Under the pieces are notes generated by a model that made no database searches, was not told the DNA's origin, and saw only the letters and a list, made by a program, of their open reading frames with translations. A stretch of 64,000 nucleotides of DNA from Clostridium oryzae. GTDB lineage: Bacteria > Bacillota > Clostridia > Clostridiales > Clostridiaceae. Within the stretch, counting starts at the first letter, position 1; each line of letters starts with the position of its first letter. This document shows, one piece after another, positions 50,907 through 60,435 of this stretch. The DNA is taken from NCBI RefSeq assembly GCF_002029235.1, contig NZ_MZGV01000025.1, positions 1 through 64,000 of the forward strand. The letters are read 5' to 3'. Position numbers and translations under genes: made by a program.

Positions 50907-51869
50907 TTAGATGTCATCAAATAATTTACTTACAGGAATATCCTCATATATCCTCTTAATAGCTTCAGCAAATATTGGTGCTACAGATAGTGCCTTCATT
51001 TTTGAAATCTTTTTATCTTCTGGCATGTCAATTGTATTTAACATTACTAGTTCTTTTATAGCACACTTCTCGAGTCTCTCCACAGCAGGACCTGATAGTA
51101 TTCCATGAGAACAACAAGCATAAACTTCTTTTGCTCCCAAATCCATTAATGCATTTGCAGCATTTGCTATCGTACCAGCTGTATCTATCATATCATCAAC
51201 TAGTATGCAAATCTTCCCCTTTACATCGCCTATTATGTTCATGATTTCACATACATTAGCTCTAGGTCTTCTCTTATCTATAATAGCAATAGGTGCCTGA
51301 AGTCTGTCTGCAAATTTTCTAGCTCTTGTAACACTTCCTAAATCAGGAGAAACTATTACAACGTCATCGTTTTCTTTAAACCCTTTGCTCACAAAATATC
51401 TTGCAAGTATAGGTGCACCCATAAGATTATCTAATGGTATATTAAAATAGCCCTGTATCTGAGCTGCATGTAAGTCCATGGTAAGAACTCTATCCGCTCC
51501 TGCTGTAGTAATAAGATCTGCTACAAGTTTAGCTGTTATTGGATCTCTAGCCTTAGCCTTTCTATCCTGTCTTGCATATCCGTAATATGGAATTACAGCT
51601 GTTATTCTTCCGGCAGAAGCTCTTTTAAAAGCATCCATCATTATCAATAGTTCCATCAAATTGTCGTTCACTGGTGCATTAGTCGGTTGCACAACAAATA
51701 CATCCGCACCTCTTACTGTCTCGTTAATATCAACCGATATTTCACCATCACTAAATGTTCCTACATGTGAATTACCTATGGCGATTCCTAAAGCATCGGA
51801 TATATCCTTTGCTAGTTGCGGATGAGAATTGCCCGCAAAAATCTTTATATTTTTACCATGGGTTATCAT
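50907..51869 (-). CDS. prs: Ribose-phosphate pyrophosphokinase
   Basis: A 320-residue PRPP synthetase. ATP-binding and metal-binding motifs ([29 protein letters not shown]) and the PRPP loop [14 protein letters not shown] (about 222-235) are intact. The start is at MITHGKN after AAGGAGG; a 12-codon upstream extension is rejected. Downstream of glmU by 45 bases, as in Bacillus (gcaD-prs). PRPP feeds purine, pyrimidine, His and NAD synthesis; the nearby PurR senses it. Confidence 0.97.
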   Translation of the reverse strand: MITHGKNIKIFAGNSHPQLAKDISDALGIAIGNSHVGTFSDGEISVDINETVRGADVFVVQPTNAPVNDNLMELLIMMDAFKRASAGRITAVIPYYGYARQDRKAKARDPITAKLVADLITTAGADRVLTMDLHAAQIQGYFNIPLDNLMGAPILARYFVSKGFKENDDVVIVSPDLGSVTRARKFADRLQAPIAIIDKRRPRANVCEIMNIIGDVKGKICILVDDMIDTAGTIANAANALMDLGAKEVYACCSHGILSGPAVERLEKCAIKELVMLNTIDMPEDKKISKMKALSVAPIFAEAIKRIYEDIPVSKLFDDI

Positions 51870-51914
51870 TAAAAAGCCTCCTTTTGTATTATATATAAAG
51901 CTCATAAAGCAACT

Positions 51915-53279
51915 TTATTTCGTTTTTCTTTTACTCACCCAGCCTTTGATATTTACCTGCCTAGCTCTTGCTATTGCCAAGCTTTCCTCTGGCACCTCTT
52001 CAGTTATTGTCGAACCTGCTGCTATATAAGTATTATCTTTAACTTCTACTGGAGATACTAAATTTGTATTGCATCCTATAAATGCATTGTTTCCTATAAT
52101 TGTTTTGCATTTCTTTTTACCGTCATAGTTTACAACTACAGTTCCACAGCCAAAATTGCAGTTCTGACCAACTTCAGCATCTCCTATGTATGTCAGATGA
52201 GAAACCTTGGTACCGTTTCCTATAACAGATTTCTTTATTTCAACAAAATCTCCTATTCTAGTCCTTTCACCTATAACACTTTGCGGACGTATGTATGCAT
52301 AAGGTCCTACCGTACTGTTTTTGCCAATAGTACTGTCTAAAATAACAGAGCATTGAACCGTTACATTTTCACCTATTATACTATTCTCTATTCTGCTATT
52401 AGGATATAGAATAGTTCCTTCCTTTATCTCTGTATTGCCCTGCAACACATTGCCGGGGTATATAATTGTATTTGAGTCAATTTTAACATCAACATCAATA
52501 TAAGTACTCACAGGATCTATTATCTTTACGCCATTTATCATATGCATAGTGTTAATTCTATTTCTCATTATTGCTTCAACCTTAGAGAGTTCTAGTGGTG
52601 AATTTACACCCAGAGTTTCCTCAAATGGAACAGGCAAAGACCCTACCTTCTTGTTCTGTTTTACAAATATTTTTATTATATCCGTAAGATAATATTCTTT
52701 TTGAACATTGTCATTACTTATCTTACCAATATTCTCAACTAAGTCTTCTATATCAAACGCATACATTCCAGCATTAATTTCATTTATAAGAAGTTCATCT
52801 TTATTACAGTCTTTATGCTCAATAATTCCTTTGACTCCATCCCTATCCCTTAAAATTCTTCCATATCCAAAAGGATTTTCTATTATAGATGTCACTATAA
52901 CACCACTGTAATCTTCCTCATCTTTGTAGCTTACGAGTTTTTCTACAGTGTCCTTAGTAATAAGAGGAGCATCTCCAGTAAATATCAATACTGTTCCCTT
53001 CTTATCTTTAAGAAATTCTAGTGCACACTTGACTGCATGAGCAGTACCTAATTGAGCATCTTGCAAGGAGTAACTTGCATTTCTATCTCCAGTCTTTTCT
53101 TTTACCTGTTCTGCTGACTTACCCACTATAACATTTATATCTTCAATTCCTGCAGATTTCAATGTATCTATTACGTGGTTAACCATTTCCTTTCCGCACA
53201 CTTTATGTAATACTTTAGGAGTATTAGATTTCATTCTCTTGCCTTCTCCTGCTGCAAGGATTAGCGCACAATTATACAT
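51915..53279 (-). CDS. glmU: Bifunctional GlmU (UDP-GlcNAc synthesis)
   Basis: A 454-residue enzyme. The N-terminal uridylyltransferase domain has [20 protein letters not shown] at its start and the GDAPL motif. The C-terminal left-handed beta-helix (about 250-454) carries the hexapeptide repeats of the acetyltransferase. It makes UDP-GlcNAc for peptidoglycan and teichoic acids. GAGGTG precedes the ATG. Upstream of prs. Confidence 0.97.
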   Translation of the reverse strand: MYNCALILAAGEGKRMKSNTPKVLHKVCGKEMVNHVIDTLKSAGIEDINVIVGKSAEQVKEKTGDRNASYSLQDAQLGTAHAVKCALEFLKDKKGTVLIFTGDAPLITKDTVEKLVSYKDEEDYSGVIVTSIIENPFGYGRILRDRDGVKGIIEHKDCNKDELLINEINAGMYAFDIEDLVENIGKISNDNVQKEYYLTDIIKIFVKQNKKVGSLPVPFEETLGVNSPLELSKVEAIMRNRINTMHMINGVKIIDPVSTYIDVDVKIDSNTIIYPGNVLQGNTEIKEGTILYPNSRIENSIIGENVTVQCSVILDSTIGKNSTVGPYAYIRPQSVIGERTRIGDFVEIKKSVIGNGTKVSHLTYIGDAEVGQNCNFGCGTVVVNYDGKKKCKTIIGNNAFIGCNTNLVSPVEVKDNTYIAAGSTITEEVPEESLAIARARQVNIKGWVSKRKTK

Positions 53280-53477
53280 TTCAACACCTCTTTGTGTTAC
53301 TTATTTTACTGCTATATAAAATCCATATAATAGTATATGAATATATTTATCCATAAATAAACAACTATAAATCTTTAATTTATTATCTTATTATTAGTTA
53401 TCCTGTACATTCCATTTATTATTATATTTTATCGTTTGTACATTTTCAACCTCTATAGTGTTTTTAGAAAATTCAAA

Positions 53478-53507
53478 AATAAAAAGGAGTATAATACTCC
53501 TTTTTAT
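53478..53507 (-). terminator. Terminator overlapping the spoVG stop codon
   Basis: A perfect 30-base palindrome (AATAAAAAGGAGTAT with its complement) with T-runs on both strands. The spoVG TAA lies inside it. Confidence 0.88.
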
Positions 53508-53794
53508 TCTTCGCTACTTTCTGCAGCCTCAGGTTCTTCGGTTTTTACTTTTGCATATTCATCTAGAATAGCATTCTGTATTTTTTCTCTTGTCTCAGTA
53601 TTTATTGGATGTGCTATGTCCTTGAATTCTCCATCAGGAGTTTTTCTACTTGGCATAGCTATAAATAATCCATTTTGTCCCTCAATAACCTTTATGTCAT
53701 GAACAACAAATTCATTATCAAAGGTAACGGAAACAATAGCTTTCATCTTTCCATCTGCTGCAATTTTTCTAATTCTAACATCAGTTATAACCAT
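53504..53794 (-). CDS. spoVG: Regulator SpoVG
   Basis: A 96-residue DNA/RNA-binding regulator: [21 protein letters not shown] at the N terminus, [11 protein letters not shown] and [11 protein letters not shown], followed by an acidic tail. In B. subtilis it is a sigma-H target; a sigma-H-like promoter is visible upstream. CGGAGGTGG precedes the ATG. Between purR and glmU as in Bacillus, but yabJ is missing. Confidence 0.96.
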   Translation of the reverse strand: MVITDVRIRKIAADGKMKAIVSVTFDNEFVVHDIKVIEGQNGLFIAMPSRKTPDGEFKDIAHPINTETREKIQNAILDEYAKVKTEEPEAAESSEE

Positions 53795-53825
53795 TTCAAT
53801 CCACCTCCGAGATGCTTTATGTATA

Positions 53826-53855
53826 CTATTTCTATATTTATTTCGTTTTTCCTCT
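53826..53855 (-). promoter_or_regulatory. Possible sigma-H promoter of spoVG
   Basis: Minus strand: AGAGGAAAA (-35, consensus RnAGGAwww) and ATAGAAATA (-10, close to RnnGAATww with one extra A), with an 11-base spacer. About 30 bases before the ribosome site. Confidence 0.45.
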
Positions 53856-53887
53856 TTTTTTTGAAAATTTTTTATTTTTTTTAAAAT

Positions 53888-54709
53888 TTATCTTTTATAG
53901 AGTTTTGCTGGAGATACTTTTACTTGATTTCCATCATCAATCCCAGAGAATTCTACTAATGATATATATTTACTTACTAACTTCTTAGGAGTATCAACAT
54001 TATCTACAAGTACTCCTATTCCAACCAGCTCACTTTCAAATTCTTTAAGTAAATCAATAATTCCAAGAGTTGTACCCCCGGCCTTCATAAAATCGTCTAT
54101 AAATATACATCTACTGGCTTTCTTTAAGGCTCGTTTGGGCAATGACATATTTTGAATTCTTCCACTAGTACCTGAAACATAGTTTATTGTAACTATTGGT
54201 CCCTCCGTGAAATTATTATTATGCCTTCTGACTATAACTAATTGTATTCCTAATTTTTTAGCTACTTCATACGCTAAAGGTATACCTTTCGTCTCTACTG
54301 TAACCACATAATCCGGATTTGCATCTATAAATCTTGAAGCTAGTATAATTCCAGCCTTATTAATTATTTCAGGATTATACATTATATCAGACATATAAAT
54401 GTAATTACCAGGTATTATTCTACTGCTATCACTCATAGCAGCACATAACTCCTCTATAAATCTTTCAGTTTCCTCCTGACCTATATTAACTATGTACTTT
54501 ATTCCTCCAGAAGCTCCTGATACAGTTTCTACTCTACCCATTTCTAATAAAGCTAACGTTTGTCTCACCATAACAACATCTTCACTGATAGTCGACTTTG
54601 CAACTTTCAACATCTCTGTGAATGTATTCAAATTTATAACTTTATTAGGATTATCCATTAGAATCTTTGTTATAGCGGAAATTCTATTATTTCTGCTAAA
54701 CTTGCTCAC
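53888..54709 (-). CDS. purR: Purine operon repressor PurR
   Basis: A 273-residue repressor. An N-terminal winged helix (SKFSRNNRISAITKILMDNP) precedes a phosphoribosyltransferase-like domain whose PRPP-binding loop is IFIDDFMKAGGTT. PRPP relieves repression in B. subtilis. I prefer the GTG start at 54709, because GGTGAT lies just before it and nothing resembling a ribosome site precedes the ATG at 54724; the choice is not certain. First gene of the purR-spoVG-glmU-prs series. Confidence 0.93.
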   Translation of the reverse strand: MSKFSRNNRISAITKILMDNPNKVINLNTFTEMLKVAKSTISEDVVMVRQTLALLEMGRVETVSGASGGIKYIVNIGQEETERFIEELCAAMSDSSRIIPGNYIYMSDIMYNPEIINKAGIILASRFIDANPDYVVTVETKGIPLAYEVAKKLGIQLVIVRRHNNNFTEGPIVTINYVSGTSGRIQNMSLPKRALKKASRCIFIDDFMKAGGTTLGIIDLLKEFESELVGIGVLVDNVDTPKKLVSKYISLVEFSGIDDGNQVKVSPAKLYKR

Positions 54710-54724
54710 ATTATCACCACACAT

Positions 54725-55064
54725 ATAATTTATACTTTAAAACAGTTAAGACACTGACAACAATGCCATTTTTATTATTATTCATATTTTAGTCTAAATT
54801 TAACATAATATCAACATTAAATGGTTTAAAATATAAATTTATAAGTCATATTCAAAGTTTTAACAAAATTATTTTCCTTCTATTTAAATAAGGTCAATAA
54901 AAATACTTTAATGCTATTATGTACTATTACTTTGGTTTAATTCATTAATTTTTATATATTATGCTAAAAAGTTAGCTTCTTAGTATTTTTTTTATGAAAA
55001 GATGTATATAATTAATACTGGATGCTATTTTTGAATATAGTTTCTCAAGTAATACACAATTTTT
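54725..55064. other. Divergent purR-murC intergenic region
   Basis: About 340 very AT-rich bases. A TATAAT lies about 65 bases before murC but has no clear -35. No ORF, hairpin terminator or recognisable operator was found. Confidence 0.5.
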
Positions 55065-55078
55065 AGGGAGTGATATCT

Positions 55079-56458
55079 TTGAATTTTAGTTTAATTGATG
55101 ACATAAATAAAAAAGTGCACTTTATAGGTATAGGTGGAATAAGCATGAGCGGTCTAGCTGAAATACTGTTAAGCTATGGTTTTAAAGTTTCCGGATCAGA
55201 TATGAAATTGTCACCTATGACTCAAAAATTAAAGAATTCTGGTGCCGTAATATATGAAGGACATAATAAAAGAAACGTTGAACAGGCAGATATCGTCGTT
55301 TACACAGCTGCAGTTTCAAACGACAATCCAGAGATTGTAGCAGCAAAGGAACTAAATATGCCTTTAGTCAGTAGAGCAGAATTTTTAGGTGCCCTTATGA
55401 AAAGCCACAAAAATAATATAGCTATTTCTGGAACCCATGGAAAAACTACTACTACTTCAATGCTCTCTCATATATTTGTAAATGCCTCTATGGATCCTAC
55501 TATTTTAGTTGGTGGAGAGTTGGATTTAATTAATGGAAATGTACGCACTGGCAAAAGTGATTACTTCATAACAGAAGCTTGTGAGTATAAAGGTTCTTTT
55601 CTTAAATTTTTTCCTTATGTAGGTATCATATTAAATATAGATGCGGATCATCTGGATTATTATAAAGATATTGACGATATACAAAATGCTTTTGAAAAGT
55701 TTTCAAACCTTATACCTTCAAACGGATTTTTAGTAGGTTTCAATGAAGATAAGAGAGTGAAAGAGCTTATGGATAAAGCTAAATGCACTACTCTGGGTTA
55801 TGGTTTTAACAACGCTGAACTTAAAGCTGTTTCAATAAAGTTTAATAAAAAGGGCTGTGCGTCCTTCACCGTAACCCGAAATGATATAAAATTGTTTGAT
55901 ATAAGTTTAAATGTACCAGGAAAACATAATGTATTAAATGCATTAGCAAGCATAGCTGTTTCATTAATATTTAATATAAATAATGAAGCTATTATTAATG
56001 GACTTCAATCATTTAATGGGACTCATAAAAGATTTGAATTTAAAGGTAAGCTTAATGGCATAACGGTTATAGATGATTACGCTCATCATCCTACAGAAAT
56101 AAAAGCTACTTTGAGTACTGCTCAAAATTACCCTCATAACAGAATAGTTTGTGTATTTCAACCTCATACCTATTCCAGAACTCTAGCTCTACTTAATGAA
56201 TTCTCCTCTGCCTTTGACAATGCTGATGAGCTGGTACTTGCAGACATATATCCAGCAAGAGAAAAAGATACCGGGGTCGTTAGCTCAGAAATGTTAGGTA
56301 ATCTTATTAGAAAACGAGGAAAAAAATGTACAAACTTTCACAGCTTTGATGAAATAACGAACTATTTAAAAACTATTCTGAATGATGGAGACTTGCTGTT
56401 AACAGTTGGAGCAGGGGATGTAGCAGAAGTGGGAGAAAGATTTTTAAATAGCAAATAA
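55079..56458 (+). CDS. murC: UDP-N-acetylmuramate-L-alanine ligase
   Basis: A 459-residue Mur ligase adding L-alanine to UDP-MurNAc. Rossmann-type start [20 protein letters not shown] loop [12 protein letters not shown] (about 105-116), DADHLDYY and the C-terminal [13 protein letters not shown] and TVGAGDV motifs. The start is TTG at 55079, 8 bases after AGGGAG; the GTG at 55070 overlaps that site. One of the few plus-strand genes here, divergent from purR, and it precedes the leader-ABC unit. Confidence 0.96.
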   Translation: MNFSLIDDINKKVHFIGIGGISMSGLAEILLSYGFKVSGSDMKLSPMTQKLKNSGAVIYEGHNKRNVEQADIVVYTAAVSNDNPEIVAAKELNMPLVSRAEFLGALMKSHKNNIAISGTHGKTTTTSMLSHIFVNASMDPTILVGGELDLINGNVRTGKSDYFITEACEYKGSFLKFFPYVGIILNIDADHLDYYKDIDDIQNAFEKFSNLIPSNGFLVGFNEDKRVKELMDKAKCTTLGYGFNNAELKAVSIKFNKKGCASFTVTRNDIKLFDISLNVPGKHNVLNALASIAVSLIFNINNEAIINGLQSFNGTHKRFEFKGKLNGITVIDDYAHHPTEIKATLSTAQNYPHNRIVCVFQPHTYSRTLALLNEFSSAFDNADELVLADIYPAREKDTGVVSSEMLGNLIRKRGKKCTNFHSFDEITNYLKTILNDGDLLLTVGAGDVAEVGERFLNSK

Positions 56459-56499
56459 ATTACTATAAAAAAACACTTTTAATAATTATTAGAATTGTA

Positions 56500-56528
56500 T
56501 TGACATCTTAACATAAAAGCGTTAATCT
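56500..56528 (+). promoter_or_regulatory. Promoter of the leader-ABC unit
   Basis: A perfect -35 TTGACA (56500-56505), a 17-base spacer and -10 TAATCT (56523-56528). The transcript should start near 56535, about 28 bases before the leader ORF, so the leader and attenuator lie on one message with the ABC genes. Confidence 0.75.
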
Positions 56529-56563
56529 GTAATAGCGATGATTTTTTTAAGGAGGTAAGAGTT

Positions 56564-56689
56564 ATGTCAAGATTCAGTAGTGTTATTGCTTTGAATGTAA
56601 ATTTGGGCAAACAAGCGTGTAATTTTACTATATTTTCTAATTTTGATAACCTTGCTCCTACGAGAAATTTTCGTGCAAAAAACTATTAG
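56564..56689 (+). CDS. 41-residue leader peptide upstream of an ABC exporter
   Basis: A short ORF (ATG to TAG, 41 residues) with a very strong AAGGAGG site 7 bases upstream. The peptide begins MSRFSSVIALNV and ends APTRNFRAKNY; it has one cysteine, no membrane segment and no signal peptide. I recognise no family. Its position after a good promoter and 22 bases before tandem terminators suggests a regulatory leader peptide, like BmrB upstream of bmrCD or erm leaders, rather than a structural protein. A small hairpin (ACGAG/TTCGT, 56660-56674) lies in its last codons. A bacteriocin-like or toxin peptide exported by the ABC pair is the main alternative. Confidence 0.65.
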   Translation: MSRFSSVIALNVNLGKQACNFTIFSNFDNLAPTRNFRAKNY

Positions 56690-56711
56690 CGCATTTATAA
56701 ATTTGTCTTGT

Positions 56712-56796
56712 AGCCATGGATTATCAAATCCATGGCTTTTATTATGTTGTCAACGGAGTAAAGCCATGGAAAATTCATGGCTTTATTTTTTTTAAA
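56712..56796 (+). promoter_or_regulatory. Tandem-terminator attenuator with mutually exclusive pairings
   Basis: Terminator 1: AGCCATGGATT (56712-56722) with AATCCATGGCT (56727-56737), then TTTT. Terminator 2: AAAGCCATG (56760-56768) with CATGGCTTT (56776-56784), then eight T. The right arm of hairpin 1 can instead pair with the left arm of hairpin 2 (TCCATGGCTTT with AAAGCCATGGA, 11 pairs), which would dissolve both terminators. This is the geometry of a transcription attenuator for the ABC genes that follow. Confidence 0.75.
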
Positions 56797-56811
56797 GGGG
56801 GGTACAAATAT

Positions 56812-58548
56812 ATGCGAAGAATTTTTAAGTATGTTTGGAAGTATAAACTACTACTGATAGTTCCATCTTTAGCAATGCTATTTAGTATAATCTTGGATAT
56901 GTTTAATCCATATCTTCAGAAAATTGTTATTGACGAAATTATCAAAAACAAAAAAATCTATCTTCTTACTGGAGTATTACTATCAATCTTCGGAGTGACT
57001 ATTGGTCGAACCATATTAGGCTACGTGAAAGAATATATATTTGATGTTCTTTCAGCTAAAGTTAATGTGGATATAAAACAGGATCTTTTCGATCATATAC
57101 AAACTCTTTCCTTTAGTTATTTTGACAGCATGAATACGGGCGAACTGATGTCAAGAATAAATGAAGATGTAGACATCATATGGAGAACCATCTCATTTGG
57201 TTTAAGACTATTTGTAGAAAATATAATATACTTTGTGATTGTTACTTTTCTATTATTTAATATGAATTGGCAACTAGCTACAGTTTGTATGCTAATTATT
57301 TTACCAATAGCATATCTAGCAATAAAATTGGAAAAGGATGTTGACACTTGTTACGGCAAAATAAGTGATCAAGCTGTTGTAATAAATACAACAGCTCAGG
57401 AAAATATTGCAGGAGTTAGATTAGTAAAAGCTTTTGCCCGAGAAAAATATGAAATATCTAAGTTTTTATCAATGAATAAAGAAAATTATAATCTTAATAT
57501 GGAACAAAACCGCGTGGTTGGTAAGTATTATCCTCGTATAGAATTTCTTACTAATGTATCATTAATTGTAATGATAATTTTGGGAGGTATTTTTGTAATC
57601 AAAGGTGCTCTTACAGTTGGAGATTTGTTTGCTTTTTATGGTTATCTATCCATGTTAATATGGCCAATGAGAAACCTAGGCTGGTTAACAAATATGCTTG
57701 CTCAAAATAGTGCATCATGTAAAAAAATCTATAAGATATTAGATACTAAACCTGAAATATACAACAAACCTGATGCAGTAAAACCTGATAATATAAAGGG
57801 TCATATTGTCTTTGATAATGTAGATTTCAAGTACAATGAACAGACTGTATTAAAAAATATTAATCTTGATATCGCACCTGGAACCACCACTGCCATAATG
57901 GGAACTACAGGTTCAGGTAAATCTTCCATAATAAATCTCATCGGCAGATATTATGATGTAAGTTCTGGTTCTATATCTATAGATGGCGTAGATGTTAAAG
58001 ATTTAGATTTGTTTACACTCAGAAATAAGATGGCCATAGTGCCTCAAGATACTTTCTTGTTTTCAGATACTATCGAAGAAAACATTAGAGTAGGTAATAG
58101 AGCTGCTTCTTTTGAAAGTATAAGAAATGCCTGTGATAATTCCTGCGCATTAGAGTTTATAGACAACCTTGAAGATGGTTTTAATACCTTAATAGGTGAA
58201 AGAGGAATAGGATTATCCGGAGGCCAGAAACAACGTCTTGCTATTGCAAGAGCACTCATTAGGAATTCAAATATATTGATATTAGATGATGCAACATCCG
58301 CTTTAGATATGGAAACGGAATATTCATTATTAAAGAACCTTCAAAGCCTTAAGTATAAAGCTACAACCTTTATTATTGCTCACAGAATATCTGCTGTTAA
58401 GAACGCTGATATGATTATCTACGTTGAAGATGGAGAGATAGTAGAAAAGGGTACACATGAAGAACTGTTAGCACTTAAGGGAAAATATTATGAAATTTAT
58501 TGCGATCAATTTAAAGACTTTAAAGATTTAGAAAGCGAGGTGGTATAA
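56812..58548 (+). CDS. ABC exporter subunit A (BmrC-like, degenerate ATP site)
   Basis: A 578-residue half-transporter. Six membrane helices (about 1-310) precede the ATPase with Walker A GTTGSGKSS (about 364), signature LSGGQ (about 468) and Walker B ILILDDATSALD (about 487-498). An aspartate replaces the catalytic glutamate, marking the non-hydrolytic site of heterodimeric exporters. The start is MRRIFKYVW, 8 bases after GGGGGG; an open frame of 32 codons upstream runs through the terminators and has no ribosome site. The stop overlaps the next ATG (TAATG). Likely multidrug efflux, by analogy with BmrCD/YheIH; substrate unproven. Confidence 0.93.
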   Translation: MRRIFKYVWKYKLLLIVPSLAMLFSIILDMFNPYLQKIVIDEIIKNKKIYLLTGVLLSIFGVTIGRTILGYVKEYIFDVLSAKVNVDIKQDLFDHIQTLSFSYFDSMNTGELMSRINEDVDIIWRTISFGLRLFVENIIYFVIVTFLLFNMNWQLATVCMLIILPIAYLAIKLEKDVDTCYGKISDQAVVINTTAQENIAGVRLVKAFAREKYEISKFLSMNKENYNLNMEQNRVVGKYYPRIEFLTNVSLIVMIILGGIFVIKGALTVGDLFAFYGYLSMLIWPMRNLGWLTNMLAQNSASCKKIYKILDTKPEIYNKPDAVKPDNIKGHIVFDNVDFKYNEQTVLKNINLDIAPGTTTAIMGTTGSGKSSIINLIGRYYDVSSGSISIDGVDVKDLDLFTLRNKMAIVPQDTFLFSDTIEENIRVGNRAASFESIRNACDNSCALEFIDNLEDGFNTLIGERGIGLSGGQKQRLAIARALIRNSNILILDDATSALDMETEYSLLKNLQSLKYKATTFIIAHRISAVKNADMIIYVEDGEIVEKGTHEELLALKGKYYEIYCDQFKDFKDLESEVV

Positions 58549-60338
58549 TGGCAAGAAATGCGATAAGACAAGATGAAGAACTTAACGAGCATACCAATTT
58601 AGAAATAATAAAAAGACTTTTAAAATATCTGAAGCCATTTAAGTCAAAGGTTACTATAGTTATTCTACTAATGGTATATGTAATGATTTGTGATATCATA
58701 AATCCTTATTTACTAAAAAGAGCTATAGACGTAAACATAGGACATAAAGACATCCAAGGCTTATTAGTAATTGGAGCTGTAATACTCGTACTAAATTATT
58801 TTGCATTATTGTCCTCAAGAGGCAGGATAAATATTATGGCATCCATTACAAATAATATACTTGTTAATATCAGGCATGAACTTTACACCCATATACAGAA
58901 ACTGTCTTTTTCCTTCTTTGATAGCAGACCAGTTGGTAAAGTTCTAGCTAGAGTTGTCGGAGATGTTAACGCACTACAAGACCTTTTTAATAACTGTGTA
59001 ACAAGTTTTATTCCTGAACTGTTAAGCTTAGTTTTTGTAGCAATTGCTATGTTTTCACTAAATTATAAACTCGCACTTGTCACTATAATTTTATTACCAT
59101 TTCTTGCATCTGCCATGTTTTTCATTGAAACAAAAAGTAGGCTGAGATGGCAAGTTCACAGAAAAAAGAGATCAAACCTCAATGCGTTTACTCATGAAAA
59201 TTTTTCAGGTATGAGAATTGTTCAAGGCTTTGCAGAAGAGAAACACGCTTCAGATACTTTTAAAACATTAGTAACTGAAATGATGAATGCATTTATTCAT
59301 GCTGTAAAATTGAATGACCTTTTCTGGCCCCTAGTTGAACTATCTTGGGGAACAGGTAGCATTTTAGTATTTTGGTTTAGTGTACATCTTTTAAATATTA
59401 ACAATGGAATAACCGTAGGAACAATAATTGCGTTTTCTATGTATATAGGAATGTTTTGGCGTCCAATTATGAATATAAGTAATTTTTATAATACCCTAAT
59501 AACTAACTTCGCTGCAGCTGATAGAATATTTGAAATAATGGACATAGATCCAGATATTTTAGATTCAGCAGATGTAAAAAAGATGCCTAAAATAAAAGGG
59601 AACGTAGAATTTAAAAATGTTGATTTCTGCTATGAAGATGATGTTAAAGTTCTTGATAATATATCCTTTAAGGTAAATGCTGGAGAAACTATAGCTCTTG
59701 TAGGACCTACTGGAGCAGGAAAAACAACTATAGTGAATCTGATAAGTAGATTTTATGATGTTACTAGTGGAAAAGTATTAATAGATGATCATAACGTAAG
59801 CGATGTCGAGTTAGAATCCCTCCGTTCTCAAATGGGAATAATGCTTCAAGATACCTTTATGTTTTCTGATACAATTATGGAAAACATACGATATGGAAGA
59901 CTTGATGCTACTGATGAGGAAGTTATTGCAGCTGCAAAAGCAGTAAATGCACACTCTTTTATCACAAGACTTCCTAATGGTTATAGTACTGATGTTAACG
60001 AAAGAGGTTCAAGGCTTTCTGTCGGACAAAGGCAACTAATTTCATTTGCAAGAGCACTTTTAGCAAACCCTAGAATTTTAATACTTGATGAAGCTACATC
60101 AAATATTGATACAGCTACAGAAAGGCTAGTTCAGAACGGTATTCAAAAACTGCTTCACGGCAGAACTTCTTTTGTCATTGCACATAGACTTTCTACAATC
60201 CGTGATGCCGACAAAATTATGGTTATACAAGATGGAGAAATAGCAGAAGCTGGATCTCATGATGAGCTAATTAAACTTAAAGGTATATACTATAACTTAT
60301 ATATGTCTCAATATAAGTTCCTTAATGAAGGCGCTTAA
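58548..60338 (+). CDS. ABC exporter subunit B (BmrD-like, catalytic ATP site)
   Basis: A 596-residue half-transporter paired with the previous one. It has six membrane helices (about 35-330), Walker A GPTGAGKTT (about 386), signature LSVGQ (about 489, second G replaced by V) and Walker B ILILDEATSNID with the catalytic glutamate. Together with subunit A this gives one standard ATP site (E from B, LSGGQ from A) and one degenerate site (D from A, LSVGQ from B), typical of heterodimers such as BmrCD or TM287/288. Its start overlaps the stop of subunit A by one base, so translation is coupled. Confidence 0.94.
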   Translation: MARNAIRQDEELNEHTNLEIIKRLLKYLKPFKSKVTIVILLMVYVMICDIINPYLLKRAIDVNIGHKDIQGLLVIGAVILVLNYFALLSSRGRINIMASITNNILVNIRHELYTHIQKLSFSFFDSRPVGKVLARVVGDVNALQDLFNNCVTSFIPELLSLVFVAIAMFSLNYKLALVTIILLPFLASAMFFIETKSRLRWQVHRKKRSNLNAFTHENFSGMRIVQGFAEEKHASDTFKTLVTEMMNAFIHAVKLNDLFWPLVELSWGTGSILVFWFSVHLLNINNGITVGTIIAFSMYIGMFWRPIMNISNFYNTLITNFAAADRIFEIMDIDPDILDSADVKKMPKIKGNVEFKNVDFCYEDDVKVLDNISFKVNAGETIALVGPTGAGKTTIVNLISRFYDVTSGKVLIDDHNVSDVELESLRSQMGIMLQDTFMFSDTIMENIRYGRLDATDEEVIAAAKAVNAHSFITRLPNGYSTDVNERGSRLSVGQRQLISFARALLANPRILILDEATSNIDTATERLVQNGIQKLLHGRTSFVIAHRLSTIRDADKIMVIQDGEIAEAGSHDELIKLKGIYYNLYMSQYKFLNEGA

Positions 60339-60362
60339 TTAAAAATAATTAAAAATAATTTA

Positions 60363-60411
60363 AAATAGATAGTTAAAAGAAGACTTGCCAAGTCTCTTTA
60401 ACTATCTATTT
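60363..60411. terminator. Bidirectional terminator between exporter and kinase
   Basis: A long stem AAATAGATAGTTAAA with its complement (60397-60411), capped by an inner AGACTT/AAGTCT hairpin. T-rich on both sides. It ends the ABC unit and the convergent kinase gene. Confidence 0.75.
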
Positions 60412-60435
60412 CTTTATACAGAACTTATTATATTA

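Noticed and set aside
56716-56811. In-frame N-terminal extension of ABC subunit A through both terminators
   Set aside because: The extra ATG is inside the CCATGG of hairpin 1 and has no ribosome site, while a GGGGGG site directly precedes the ATG at 56812.
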